From NCBI GenBank assembly GCA_963651465.1, contig CAVJPS010000018.1, forward strand, positions 11,861 to 75,860: a stretch of 64,000 bases of DNA, read 5' to 3'. Numbering within the stretch: position 1 is the stretch's first letter; every line of letters starts with the position of its first letter. Below, one piece after another: positions 18,451 through 26,979 of the stretch. The notes below the pieces were generated by a model. That model made no database searches. It saw only the letters and a program-made list of their open reading frames with translations, and had not been told where the DNA came from. Source of the stretch: SUG2458 sp963651465 (GTDB lineage: Bacteria > Bacillota_I > Bacilli_A > RFN20 > CAG-826). The position numbers and the translations under genes are program-made.

Positions 18451-19413
18451 ATGGAACAAAGAAGATTAATTAGTGTACTTGTGCCTATGTACAATGTTGA
18501 AAAATATATAGGACGTTGTATTGAAAGTATTCAAAAACAAACATATAGTAATTTGGAAATTGTATTAGTGGATGATGGTTCTACTGATAATACATATAAT
18601 ATTGTAAGTGAATACGCAAAAAGTGATTCACGTATTAAATTAATAAAAAAAGAAAATGAGAAAAATGTTGCTAAGACACGTAATTTCTTATTAGATCACA
18701 TTAATGGGGTATTTTTTACATTTGTTGATAGTGATGATTATTTAGAACCACGTTTTATTGAAGAACTATATCATTATATTCATAAGAAACACGCAGCTGT
18801 ATCTGCGTGTACATACAGATTACAAGTTGTAAAATCTTTTATTCCTAAAAAGAAACATATAAAAATAATTGATGAAGATGGAATATCAGGATTAGAAAGT
18901 ATTATTACTGATCATTTTCCTTCTAGTTTTATGTTATGGAATAAACTTTATCGTACTTCATTAATAAAAGATAATAACATTAAATTTAATGAAGATTGTA
19001 AGTACGGAGAAGATTTTAGTTTTATTATATATGTTTATTCATATGCTAGAAAAATAGTTTCTTTTAATGAACCTTTATATCATTATATGATAAGACCTGG
19101 AAGTGAAATGAGAGCAAAGTTTGGAGAGAAACATCTTTCTTTTATTAGATTTTTAGAAGATAGAGCTCTTAATGAAGAACGTAGCAATGTTAAAGATATA
19201 TGCAAGATTTGGTTACCAATTTCTGCAGCATCATTTATCTTTATGGCAGTAAGAAACAATAGTGTTAAAGAACACAGTGAGGATATTGAATATTTAAAGA
19301 AAATGGTTGTTGAATATAAAGATTATGTCTTTAATTCTCATCATGTAGATAAGAAATATAAGCTATTTTTACGAATTGTTTTATCCTTTTTAAAAGAAAA
19401 AAATAAAAAATAA
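18451..19413 (+). CDS. Family 2 glycosyltransferase
   Basis: This 320-residue GT2 enzyme is of the type that adds sugars to exopolysaccharide or wall polymers from nucleotide-sugar donors. The N-terminal GT-A domain is clear: ISVLVPMYNVEKYIGRCI, LEIVLVDDGSTDNT, and the metal-binding TFVDSDDYLEPRF. A later ED pair (KYGEDFSFI) is a likely catalytic-base region. A GAGGT ribosome site precedes the ATG. It stands alone, divergent from the giant glycosyltransferase fusion, and the two may serve the same surface-glycan pathway. The sugar and acceptor cannot be assigned. Confidence 0.9.
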   Translation: MEQRRLISVLVPMYNVEKYIGRCIESIQKQTYSNLEIVLVDDGSTDNTYNIVSEYAKSDSRIKLIKKENEKNVAKTRNFLLDHINGVFFTFVDSDDYLEPRFIEELYHYIHKKHAAVSACTYRLQVVKSFIPKKKHIKIIDEDGISGLESIITDHFPSSFMLWNKLYRTSLIKDNNIKFNEDCKYGEDFSFIIYVYSYARKIVSFNEPLYHYMIRPGSEMRAKFGEKHLSFIRFLEDRALNEERSNVKDICKIWLPISAASFIFMAVRNNSVKEHSEDIEYLKKMVVEYKDYVFNSHHVDKKYKLFLRIVLSFLKEKNKK

Positions 19414-19466
19414 TAAAATTACCTAATTATTACCAATCTATAATTTAGTATTGAATTATCTAGTTA

Positions 19467-19510
19467 AGTTGACTTTTCTACTTGGTTTATGTCAACTCTT
19501 ATGCTAGAAT
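19467..19510 (+). promoter_or_regulatory. Promoter and inverted repeat upstream of the DUF1836 gene
   Basis: A TTGGTT box (19482-19487), a 17-base spacer and TAGAAT (19505-19510) make a plausible promoter. A perfect 7-bp inverted repeat, AGTTGAC at 19467-19473 and GTCAACT at 19491-19497, brackets the -35 box. It could be the operator of the regulator encoded just downstream. Confidence 0.55.
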
Positions 19511-19538
19511 AAATAGTTCCAGGAGGTAGGTTGAGTTT

Positions 19539-20123
19539 ATGGAAAAAGAATTAAAAGATTGGTTAGAGGCTATTAAAAATTATAAAGTAGCTACTTGGTA
19601 TGAATTACCTGATGTTCCATTTTATATGGATCAATTATTAACATATTTAGGTCGTCAATTAAGTTTGTTTGTTGACGAAAACGATAAAGGAATATCTTCG
19701 TTTATGATTAATAACTATGTTAAAGGCAAAGTTATTCCTGCACCAACAAATAAGAAATATGAAAAAGATCAAATTGCTTATTTAATTGGTATTAATTTTT
19801 TAAAGAAAGTTGTTTCACTAGAAGATTTAACTAATTTATTCAAACGTGACCGCGAAGATCACGAAACTGCTGAAGAGTTATTTGCAGCATTTAAAAAACA
19901 TCAAGAAGCAATAACAAATGAAGCTGTTACAAAGTTAAATGGTGAAATTGATGAATGTCTAGGAAAGTTAAAAGATAAATATGGCGAAAACACAGAAGAA
20001 TATAAAAAAGAAAGTCGTATCCATTTAACTTATATTGCATTTAAACAAGCAATTGAAGCTGAAGTAAATAAAATGTTAGCAGATAAGATGTTAGCATTAC
20101 TTGCTGAAGACGAAAAGAAATAA
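19539..20123 (+). CDS. DUF1836 (YkrK-like) transcriptional regulator
   Basis: This 194-residue protein resembles the DUF1836 family, whose members carry a MerR-like helix-turn-helix. The supporting segment is DQLLTYLGRQL, then SSFMINNYVKGKVIPAPTNKKY and DQIAYLIGINFLKKVVSL. The MINNYVK..I..P...KKY pattern is the family hallmark. The C-terminal half is charged and helical. In Bacillus the relative YkrK regulates a membrane protease gene; that role should not be assumed here. The gene has an AGGAGGT site, its own promoter with an inverted repeat, and its own terminator, so it is a single-gene unit. Confidence 0.75.
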   Translation: MEKELKDWLEAIKNYKVATWYELPDVPFYMDQLLTYLGRQLSLFVDENDKGISSFMINNYVKGKVIPAPTNKKYEKDQIAYLIGINFLKKVVSLEDLTNLFKRDREDHETAEELFAAFKKHQEAITNEAVTKLNGEIDECLGKLKDKYGENTEEYKKESRIHLTYIAFKQAIEAEVNKMLADKMLALLAEDEKK

Positions 20124-20134
20124 GTAAAGTCATT

Positions 20135-20172
20135 GTCTTTTATGAGATTGATATCTTGTAAAAGACTTTTTT
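20135..20172 (+). terminator. Terminator of the DUF1836 gene
   Basis: The stem GTCTTTTATGAGAT/ATCTTGTAAAAGAC with loop TGAT is followed by six T. Over 32 bases it differs from the gatB terminator at only three positions. Confidence 0.93.
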
Positions 20173-20226
20173 ATTTATGTTTGTACATTTGATATAGGAT
20201 TATAAATAGTACTAAATTTGTTTGAC

Positions 20227-20254
20227 TTTACTATTTCTCTTTTTGTGGTATGAT
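20227..20254 (+). promoter_or_regulatory. Promoter of the queuosine operon
   Basis: TTTACT (20227-20232), a 16-base spacer and TATGAT (20249-20254) give a start about 17 bases before the tgt ATG. That leaves no room for a preQ1 riboswitch. A TTGACT at 20222-20227 would give a spacer of 21, which is too long. Confidence 0.6.
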
Positions 20255-20277
20255 AGAAAAGCAAAAGGAGATTTATT

Positions 20278-21408
20278 ATGGATAACAAAAAGTTTTACTT
20301 AGAAATATTACATATAGATAAACAAACAGGTGCAAGATATGGCATTTTACATACTCCACATGGCGATGTAGAAGTACCAATGTTTATGCCAGTAGGTACA
20401 CTTGCAACTGTCAAAGCATTATCTCCTGAAGAAGTTAAAGAATGTGGTGCTGGAGTAATTCTTGCAAATACATATCACTTATCATTACGACCAGGTGCTG
20501 ATGTTGTTAAAGCAGCTGGAGGAGTCCAAAAATTCATGAATTATGATGGACCTATGCTAACAGATAGTGGAGGTTTCCAAGTATTCTCTTTAGCTGATAA
20601 CCGTAAAATTACAGAAGAAGGAGTTTATTTTAAAAATCATCTTAACGGTGATAAACTTTTCTATTCTCCCGAATCTGTTATTGAATTAGAAGAAAAAATT
20701 GGTGCTGATATTATTATGTCTTTTGATGAATGTCCACCATATCCTGTTACTCACCATTATATGGAAGAAAGTGTTGAAAGAACTTTACGTTGGGCAAAAA
20801 GAGGAAAAGACGCTCATAAAAGAGAAGATCAAGCTTTATTTGGAATTTGCCAAGGTGGAGAATTTAAAGATTTACGTAAACACTGTGCAGAGGAATTAGT
20901 TAAAATGGATTTCCCTGGATATTCTATTGGTGGAACATCTATTGGTGAACCAAAAGATGTTATGTTTGAAATGGTTGATTATACAGTTCCGTATTTACCT
21001 AAAGACAAACCACGTTATCTAATGGGCGTTGGTTCTATCGATTATATTTTAGAAGGTATTGCAAAAGGTGTTGATATGTTTGACTGTGTCTTACCAACAC
21101 GTATTGCTCGTCATGGTGCTTTAATGACTTCTAAGGGCCGTGTTAATATTCGTGACGCTAAGTATGAATATGATTTTACACCTCTTGATGATGAGTGTGA
21201 TTGTTATACATGTAAAAATTATACCAAAGCATATTTACGTCACCTTTATAAATGTGATGAAACATTTGGTAAACGTCTTCTTTCAATTCATAATATTAGA
21301 TTCTTAATTCATATGATGGAAGAAGCACGTATTGCTATTAAAGAAGACAGATTTGGTGATTTCAAAGATGAATTCATTAAAAAATATGGTGATAAGAGAG
21401 GATTTTAA
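20278..21408 (+). CDS. tgt: tRNA-guanine transglycosylase
   Basis: Tgt exchanges guanine-34 of GUN-anticodon tRNAs for preQ1 in queuosine synthesis. The 376 residues show the family hallmarks: MFMPVGTLATVKAL, the DSGGFQVFS substrate pocket, the GGEFKDLR segment, the DCVLPTR motif with the nucleophilic aspartate, and the zinc site CDCYTC followed by a histidine (YLRHL). An AAGGAG site lies 8 bases before the ATG. It is first in tgt-queA-queH, two bases from queA. Confidence 0.98.
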   Translation: MDNKKFYLEILHIDKQTGARYGILHTPHGDVEVPMFMPVGTLATVKALSPEEVKECGAGVILANTYHLSLRPGADVVKAAGGVQKFMNYDGPMLTDSGGFQVFSLADNRKITEEGVYFKNHLNGDKLFYSPESVIELEEKIGADIIMSFDECPPYPVTHHYMEESVERTLRWAKRGKDAHKREDQALFGICQGGEFKDLRKHCAEELVKMDFPGYSIGGTSIGEPKDVMFEMVDYTVPYLPKDKPRYLMGVGSIDYILEGIAKGVDMFDCVLPTRIARHGALMTSKGRVNIRDAKYEYDFTPLDDECDCYTCKNYTKAYLRHLYKCDETFGKRLLSIHNIRFLIHMMEEARIAIKEDRFGDFKDEFIKKYGDKRGF

Positions 21409-21410
21409 TT

Positions 21411-22451
21411 ATGCATAGTATTAATGATTATGATTTTTATTTACCTGAAGAATTAATTGCTCAATCACCAGCTGATAAAAGAGATCACTCAAGATTATTA
21501 GCAGTTAATATAGCAAATAAAAGCTACGAAGATAAACATTTCTATGATATTTTAGATTATTTAAAACCCGGAGATGTTTTAGTTCGTAATAATACTAAAG
21601 TTATTCCAGCTCGTCTTTTTGGTGTTAAAGAACAAACACTTGCTCACGTTGAAGTTTTATTATTACGTGAAATCGGAAAAGACGAATGGGAATGCTTGGT
21701 TGGAAACGCTAAAGCTATTAAAGTTGGTGCAAGAGTTGATTTTGGTGAAGGTAAACTTATTGCAGAATGTACTGAAGTTCTAGATGAAGGTTTACGTCAC
21801 TTTAAATTTTTATATAAAGGTATTTTTTATGAAATACTTGATGAATTAGGTAGAATGCCACTTCCCCCATATATTCACGCACAATTAGGTGATAATTCAC
21901 GTTATCAAACTGTTTATGCAAAAATTGAAGGTAGTGCTGCTGCTCCTACAGCTGGTTTCCATTTTACTCCTGAACTTTTTGACGAAATTAAAAAAAGAGG
22001 AATTGAAGTAGTTGATGTTACTCTTCATATTGGACTTGGTACTTTTAGACCAGTTAAAGTTGAAGATATAGATGATCACGTTATGCATAGCGAATTCTAT
22101 ATGATGTCAAAAGAAACAGCCGATGTATTAAATAAAGCAAAAAAAGAAGGACGTCGTATTATTGCAATTGGTACAACTTCAACTCGTACTTTAGAAAGCG
22201 TTATGCAAAAATATGGTGAATTTAAAGAATGTAGTGGAGACACAAATATATTTATTTTTCCAGGATATAAGTTCCTAGCTATTGATGCTTTAATAACTAA
22301 TTTCCATTTACCTAAATCTACTTTAATAATGCTTGTATCAGCATTTGCTGGAAGAGAATTCACATTAGAATTTTATAAACATGCAGTTGAAGAACGTTAT
22401 CGTTTCTTTAGTTTTGGAGATTCAATGATTTTATATGGCAAACAGGATTAA
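21411..22451 (+). CDS. queA: S-adenosylmethionine:tRNA ribosyltransferase-isomerase
   Basis: QueA moves the ribosyl part of SAM onto preQ1-tRNA to make epoxyqueuosine. The 346-residue protein has the normal length and the family segments DYDFYLPEELIAQSPA at the N-terminus, VRNNTKVIPARLFG, GRMPLPPYIH and AAPTAGFHFTPEL. It lies between tgt and queH. Its last 17 bases overlap queH, so translation is probably coupled. Confidence 0.98.
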   Translation: MHSINDYDFYLPEELIAQSPADKRDHSRLLAVNIANKSYEDKHFYDILDYLKPGDVLVRNNTKVIPARLFGVKEQTLAHVEVLLLREIGKDEWECLVGNAKAIKVGARVDFGEGKLIAECTEVLDEGLRHFKFLYKGIFYEILDELGRMPLPPYIHAQLGDNSRYQTVYAKIEGSAAAPTAGFHFTPELFDEIKKRGIEVVDVTLHIGLGTFRPVKVEDIDDHVMHSEFYMMSKETADVLNKAKKEGRRIIAIGTTSTRTLESVMQKYGEFKECSGDTNIFIFPGYKFLAIDALITNFHLPKSTLIMLVSAFAGREFTLEFYKHAVEERYRFFSFGDSMILYGKQD

Positions 22452-23079
22452 TTTTTATAAACGTTCTCTAGAAGAAATTTCTAAATTAAATCCTAATGTA
22501 AAGCCAAAACTATTAATGCATGTTTGTTGTGGACCTTGTTCTTGTTTTCCTTTGACATTTTTGTGTCCACATTTTGATGTTACATTGTTTTTTAATAATT
22601 CAAATATTTATCCACATAGTGAATACTCTAGAAGATTAGAGGAATTAAAAAGACTTTTAAATTCATATAAAAAAGATTTTGGATACGATATTAAAATTAT
22701 TGTACAAGATTATAAATATGACGATTATATCGTTGATTTGAAGCCATACGAAGATGATAAAGAAGGCGGACATCGTTGTGTCATTTGTTATGAAAAACGT
22801 ATGGATGAAGCTTATAAATTTGCATCGCAAAATAACTATGATTATTTCTGTACTGTCATGACTATATCTAGACAAAAAAATAGTCAGATTTTAAACGCTA
22901 TTGGTAAAAAGCTAGAAAAAAAGTATCCTAATACAAAATATTTCTATAGTGATTTTAAAAAACAAAGTGGTATTGATAAAGGTCAAGAACTTGCTTCTTT
23001 GTATAATTTATATCGTCAAACTTATTGTGGATGTGAATTTTCAATCAAAAATCAAAGAAAAGATGATTCAAAAGACTAA
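22435..23079 (+). CDS. queH: Epoxyqueuosine reductase QueH
   Basis: QueH, the iron-sulfur alternative to cobalamin-dependent QueG, reduces epoxyqueuosine to queuosine. The 214-residue protein has the expected cysteine sets: HVCCGPCSC near the N-terminus, HRCVICYEKR in the middle and YCGCEFS near the C-terminus, along with TVMTISRQKNS. The start overlaps the end of queA by 17 bases. With Tgt and QueA it covers the steps from preQ1 to queuosine. No preQ1 synthesis genes are in the window, so preQ1 may be salvaged or made elsewhere. Confidence 0.96.
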   Translation: MANRINFYKRSLEEISKLNPNVKPKLLMHVCCGPCSCFPLTFLCPHFDVTLFFNNSNIYPHSEYSRRLEELKRLLNSYKKDFGYDIKIIVQDYKYDDYIVDLKPYEDDKEGGHRCVICYEKRMDEAYKFASQNNYDYFCTVMTISRQKNSQILNAIGKKLEKKYPNTKYFYSDFKKQSGIDKGQELASLYNLYRQTYCGCEFSIKNQRKDDSKD

Positions 23080-23107
23080 AATGCAATAATTTTGGTCTTT
23101 TTTTGTA
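23071..23107 (+). terminator. Terminator of the queuosine operon
   Basis: The stem AAAGACTAAAAT/ATTTTGGTCTTT, with loop GCAATA and a run of T, starts inside the queH stop codon. Confidence 0.88.
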
Positions 23108-23284
23108 CTTTTTTTGATAATTTTTGAATTAAAAAATGAATTTTTACAGAAAAAAATGTATTAAATTATTGAAAGTTTTATAGAAATAAATTGAAATATT
23201 TAGTGATGAATAGGGAAAAAACGAAGGTTTATATATAAAATATATATATTTTTATTATTTTCTACTATTTTTTAAAAAAAGTAG

Positions 23285-23313
23285 TTGCTTTTTGCGTTGC
23301 ATTCTAGTATCAT
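23285..23313 (+). promoter_or_regulatory. Promoter of the S10-spc-alpha ribosomal superoperon
   Basis: TTGCTT (23285-23290), a 17-base spacer and TATCAT (23308-23313). The 170 bases between the queH terminator and this promoter (about 23108-23284) are very AT-rich and hold nothing else that I can see. Confidence 0.72.
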
Positions 23314-23319
23314 TAAAAA

Positions 23320-23444
23320 CGTTGATGCCCGCTATGATGCACGAGGTTGGCGATACTCCAACAGGCGTTGTCATGAAATGGAGTCGTGGAATTCGTGCTG
23401 AGCGTCGTCACTGCCTGATTTATTTAAACAAGGAGGAAAATTTC
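23320..23444 (+). promoter_or_regulatory. Structured ribosomal-protein leader before rpsJ
   Basis: About 125 untranslated bases, much richer in GC than the surroundings, separate the promoter from rpsJ. They can form a branched fold: GTTGATGC pairs with GCGTCGTC, GCACGA with TCGTGC, and inside these lies a GTTGG/CCAAC hairpin. An S10-operon leader that binds an r-protein (L4 in relatives) is expected here. A reading frame from 23292 runs through into rpsJ, but it is not a real extension. The identity of the bound protein is inference. Confidence 0.65.
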
Positions 23445-23756
23445 ATGGCTAAATCAAAAAAGATTAGAGTTCGTTTACAAGCTTATGATCACAAAGTCTT
23501 AGATTTATCTGTTGACAAGATCGTTAATGCTGCAATCAACTCTGGGGCTAAGGTTGTAGGTCCTATTCCACTACCAACGGAAAAACAAGTTTATACAATC
23601 TTAAGAGCTGTTCACAAATATAAAGATTCTCGTGAACAATTCGAAATTAGAACACACAAACGTTTAATCGATATCGTTAACCCAACTAAGGAAACAGTCG
23701 ATGTCTTAAAGAGACTTGACCTTCCATCTGGTGTCGATATTGATATCAAGTTATAG
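23445..23756 (+). CDS. rpsJ: 30S ribosomal protein S10
   Basis: S10 (103 residues) is part of the 30S head and also of NusB/NusE antitermination. The family core is visible: IRVRLQAYDHKVLDLSVDKI, GPIPLPTEKQVYTIL and HKRLIDIVNPT. I placed the start at the ATG at 23445, which has a strong AAGGAGG site. The open frame upstream to 23292 is the structured leader. It is the first gene of the superoperon. Confidence 0.98.
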   Translation: MAKSKKIRVRLQAYDHKVLDLSVDKIVNAAINSGAKVVGPIPLPTEKQVYTILRAVHKYKDSREQFEIRTHKRLIDIVNPTKETVDVLKRLDLPSGVDIDIKL

Positions 23757-23769
23757 GAGGTAAGACAAC

Positions 23770-24441
23770 ATGAAACAAATCGTCGGACGTAAAATGGGTA
23801 TGACTCAAGTTTTCGCTGAAGATGGCACAATGTATGCTGTTACAGTTGTCGAAGTCTTACCAAACGTTGTAACTCAAGTCAAAACTTTAGAAAATGATGG
23901 TTATCAAGCAATTCAAGTTGGCTACGAAGAAAAGAAAGAAAATCGCTGTAACAAAGCTGAAAAAGGTATCTTCGCTAAAGCTAACACAACTCCTAAGTAC
24001 GAATTAAAAGAACTTAATGCTGATGAAATGCTTAACTATAATGTTGGCGACAAAATTACAGTTGATCTATTCAAAACTGGTGACGTCGTTGATGTAACAG
24101 GCGTTTCTAAAGGTAAAGGCTTCAGTGGTGCTATTAAACGTTATCACTACACAATTGGACCTAAAGGACATGGTTCTGGTTTCCACAGATCATCTGGTTC
24201 ATTTGCTACAAACGGTAGAACTAACAACAGAGTTCACCACAAGAAAGCAGCTGGTCATCATGGTAACTACACAACAACAACTCTTAACTTATTAGTAGTT
24301 GGTGTTGATGCAGAAAAGAATGCTCTTTTAATTAAAGGCGCATTACCTGGTGCTAACAAATCAATCGTTACAATCAGATCTGCTATTAAAGAACAAAGAA
24401 AAGCAAGAGTTGCTAAACCATTAGTCAACAATGCTAAGTAA
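23770..24441 (+). CDS. rplC: 50S ribosomal protein L3
   Basis: L3 is an early assembly protein near the peptidyl-transferase centre. The 223 residues begin with the typical MKQIVGRKMGMTQVF and contain VTGVSKGKGFSGAIKR and HGSGFHRSSGS, the loop that reaches into 23S rRNA. It has an AGGAGGT site and sits 13 bases after rpsJ. Confidence 0.98.
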   Translation: MKQIVGRKMGMTQVFAEDGTMYAVTVVEVLPNVVTQVKTLENDGYQAIQVGYEEKKENRCNKAEKGIFAKANTTPKYELKELNADEMLNYNVGDKITVDLFKTGDVVDVTGVSKGKGFSGAIKRYHYTIGPKGHGSGFHRSSGSFATNGRTNNRVHHKKAAGHHGNYTTTTLNLLVVGVDAEKNALLIKGALPGANKSIVTIRSAIKEQRKARVAKPLVNNAK

Positions 24442-24458
24442 TCGAAAGGAGAAATATC

Positions 24459-25103
24459 ATGGCTGAAAAAATTAAAAACGTTAGCTATCCAGTATTAAAC
24501 GCTGCTGGAGAAAGCGAATCCAAAGTTTCTCTTAACGGTGAAGTCTTTGGAATTGAACCTAACACACAAGTTATGTTCGATGCAGTTCAAGTTTATCAAT
24601 CAAACTGCCGTCAAGCTACTGCACGTACATTAAGACGTGATGAAGTTTCCGGTGGTGGTAAGAAACCTTGGAAGCAAAAAGGTACTGGCCGTGCTCGTGC
24701 TGGTTCCTCACGTTCACCTATCTGGGTTGGTGGCGGTAACGTCTTCGGTCCAACAGGTACACAAAACTATAAGTTATCAATGAATAAGAAAGCTCACAAC
24801 TTAGCTTTACGTTCAGCTTTATCAGATAAAGTTAAATCTAAAGACTTAATCGTTGTTGAATCTCTTAACGTTGAAGAACCTAAAACAAAAGCTGTCGTCG
24901 CTTTATTAAAAACAATTAAAGCTGAAGGCAAAACACTCGTCATCCTCAGTGAAGAAAATGATAACTTCATCATGGGTGGTGCAAACATCCAAAACCTTCT
25001 TATCGTTGGTGTAAACAATGTTTCTGTTTATGATTTAATGAACGCTAACAAAGTTGTTTTAACTAAAGATACAGTTAAGGTTCTTGAAGGAGGACTTAAA
25101 TAA
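24459..25103 (+). CDS. rplD: 50S ribosomal protein L4
   Basis: L4 lines the exit tunnel and in many bacteria represses its own operon through the S10 leader. The 214 residues include ATARTLRRDEVSGGGKKPW, GTGRARAGSSRSPIWVGGG and FGPTGTQNY, which form the extended tunnel loop. The end overlaps rplW by one base (TAATG). Confidence 0.98.
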   Translation: MAEKIKNVSYPVLNAAGESESKVSLNGEVFGIEPNTQVMFDAVQVYQSNCRQATARTLRRDEVSGGGKKPWKQKGTGRARAGSSRSPIWVGGGNVFGPTGTQNYKLSMNKKAHNLALRSALSDKVKSKDLIVVESLNVEEPKTKAVVALLKTIKAEGKTLVILSEENDNFIMGGANIQNLLIVGVNNVSVYDLMNANKVVLTKDTVKVLEGGLK

Positions 25104-25429
25104 TGGCAAAGAAAGTTGAAGCTAAAAAATTAGCAAAACCTACAGTCAATAGTTTTGATACAATTGTTCGTCCAGTTATCACTGAAAAAACAATGGCATT
25201 AATGCAAAATCAAAACAAAGTTACAGTCGAAGTTGCTAAAAACGCAAATCGTGCTGCTGTAAAACTTGCATTCGAATCTGTCTTCGGTGTTAAAGTTGCA
25301 AATGTTAACATTGTTAACACATTAAGAAAATCTAAACGTGCTAATGGTCATGCAGGATATGTTCCTGGTATGAAAAAAGCTATCGTTACATTAGCTGATG
25401 GCGAAGCATTAGATTTATTTAAGGAATAA
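25103..25429 (+). CDS. rplW: 50S ribosomal protein L23
   Basis: L23 sits at the tunnel exit and docks trigger factor and SRP. The 108 residues have the core RPVITEKTMALM and VFGVKVANVNIVNT. About 20 residues (MAKKVEAKKLAKPTVNSF) precede the usual core, a modest charged extension. It overlaps rplD by one base. Confidence 0.97.
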   Translation: MAKKVEAKKLAKPTVNSFDTIVRPVITEKTMALMQNQNKVTVEVAKNANRAAVKLAFESVFGVKVANVNIVNTLRKSKRANGHAGYVPGMKKAIVTLADGEALDLFKE

Positions 25430-25466
25430 GCCACAAAGATTGGCTAGAATATAGGAGATTAAGAAT

Positions 25467-26297
25467 ATGTCAATTAGAACATATAAACCTACGACACCAA
25501 GCCGTCGTAACATGACAAACTCGACGTTTGAAGAAATTACAACAAATACTCCTGAAAAAAGTTTAACAGTTAAACTATCAAAAACTGGCGGACGTAATAA
25601 CAATGGTCGTATTACTACACGTCATATTGGTGGAGGTCACAAACGTCTTTACCGTCTTGTCGATTTCAGAAGAAATAAAGATGGTATCCCAGGTAAAATC
25701 GCTACTATCGAGTACGATCCAAACCGTAACGCAAATATCTGCTTAGTTAACTATGTAGATGGCGAAAAACGTTATATCTTATGTCCAAAGGACATAAAAA
25801 TCGGCCAAACTGTTATCTCTGGTGAAGCTGCTGACATCGTTGTTGGCAACGCTATGGAATTAGGTAACATTCCTGAAGGTACAATGGTTCACAATATTGA
25901 ATTATACCCAGGCAATGGTGGCCAATTATGCCGTGCTGCTGGTACAAGTGCTCAAGTACTTGGTAAAGAAGGCAAATACGTTATTATTCGTTTAGCTTCT
26001 GGTGAAGTTAGAAAAATCTTAGCAAAATGCCGTGCAACAGTTGGTTCAGTTGGTAATGAAGATTACAGCTTAATTAAATTAGGTAAAGCTGGTAAAACTC
26101 GTTGGTTAGGTACAAGACCTACTGTTCGTGGTAGTGTTATGAACCCTAACGATCACCCACATGGTGGTGGTGAAGGTAAATGTCCTGTCGGACGTGATGC
26201 ACCTCGTACACCTTGGGGTAAGAGAGCTCTTGGCGTTAAGACAAGAAGAAATAAAAAGGCATCTACTAAGTTAATAGTAAGACGCGCAAGTAAGTAA
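25467..26297 (+). CDS. rplB: 50S ribosomal protein L2
   Basis: L2 is needed for peptidyl transfer and subunit joining. The 276-residue protein has the normal length, with RHIGGGHKRLYRLVDFRR, the RNA-binding centre and the conserved C-terminal MNPNDHPHGGGEGK with its functional histidine. A GGAGA site precedes the ATG. Confidence 0.99.
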   Translation: MSIRTYKPTTPSRRNMTNSTFEEITTNTPEKSLTVKLSKTGGRNNNGRITTRHIGGGHKRLYRLVDFRRNKDGIPGKIATIEYDPNRNANICLVNYVDGEKRYILCPKDIKIGQTVISGEAADIVVGNAMELGNIPEGTMVHNIELYPGNGGQLCRAAGTSAQVLGKEGKYVIIRLASGEVRKILAKCRATVGSVGNEDYSLIKLGKAGKTRWLGTRPTVRGSVMNPNDHPHGGGEGKCPVGRDAPRTPWGKRALGVKTRRNKKASTKLIVRRASK

Positions 26298-26316
26298 TGA
26301 AGGAGGAGAATGAAAT

Positions 26317-26607
26317 ATGGCTCGTAGTTTAAAAAAGGGTCCTTACTGTGAGGCATCCTTAATGAAAAAAGTTGAAGCATTAAACGCTACAAACAAAAAA
26401 GAAATTATCAAAACTTGGTCCCGTAGATCAACTATCTTCCCACAATTCGTTGAACACACATTTGCTGTTTACAACGGTCGTGAACACATTACTGTTTATG
26501 TTACAGAAGATATGGTCGGACACAAATTAGGTGAATTCGCACCAACTCGTAAATACACAGGCCACACAGGCCACACTGCTGAAGATAAAGCAGCACACGC
26601 AAAGTAA
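26317..26607 (+). CDS. rpsS: 30S ribosomal protein S19
   Basis: S19 belongs to the 30S head and contacts S13 and tRNA. The 96 residues begin MARSLKKGPYCE and carry TWSRRSTIFPQFVEHTFAVY and the signature GHKLGEFAPTRKYTGH. It has an AGGAGG site and sits 19 bases after rplB. Confidence 0.98.
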   Translation: MARSLKKGPYCEASLMKKVEALNATNKKEIIKTWSRRSTIFPQFVEHTFAVYNGREHITVYVTEDMVGHKLGEFAPTRKYTGHTGHTAEDKAAHAK

Positions 26608-26620
26608 GGAGTAAGGACAA

Positions 26621-26965
26621 ATGGCAGAATTAAAAGAAGCAAAAGCATTAGTTACTGGAGTCCGCGTTACTCCACGTAAAGTACGTCTTGTTATCGATTT
26701 AGTTCGTGGTAAAGACGTCAAAGTTGCACTTGGCATTTTAGCTAACGTCAACAAGGCTGCTACTCCAATCGTTGTTAAATTAATTCGTTCAGCTGCTGCT
26801 AACGCTATTAATAATAATGGATTAGATGAAAGCAAATTATATGTTAAAGAAATCTATGCTAACGACGGACCACGTTTAAAGAGATATATTCCACGTGCTA
26901 AAGGTTCAGCATCAGATATAGTTAAGAGAACATCACAAATTACTTGTGTTGTTGCAGAAAGATAA
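26621..26965 (+). CDS. rplV: 50S ribosomal protein L22
   Basis: L22 helps form the exit-tunnel constriction. The 114 residues contain VTPRKVRLVIDLVRGKDV, YVKEIYANDGPRLKRY and PRAKGSASDIVKRTSQIT, the beta-hairpin that reaches the tunnel. It is spaced 13 bases from rpsS. Confidence 0.98.
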   Translation: MAELKEAKALVTGVRVTPRKVRLVIDLVRGKDVKVALGILANVNKAATPIVVKLIRSAAANAINNNGLDESKLYVKEIYANDGPRLKRYIPRAKGSASDIVKRTSQITCVVAER

Positions 26966-26979
26966 GGAGGAACGAAACA

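Noticed and set aside
20173..20277. preQ1 riboswitch before tgt
   Set aside because: The promoter places the start about 17 bases before the ATG and no preQ1 motif is visible.
23292..23444. In-frame upstream extension of rpsJ giving a 154-residue protein
   Set aside because: The extra 51 residues do not resemble any S10, the true ATG at 23445 has a strong AAGGAGG site, and the stretch is the structured leader just after the promoter.
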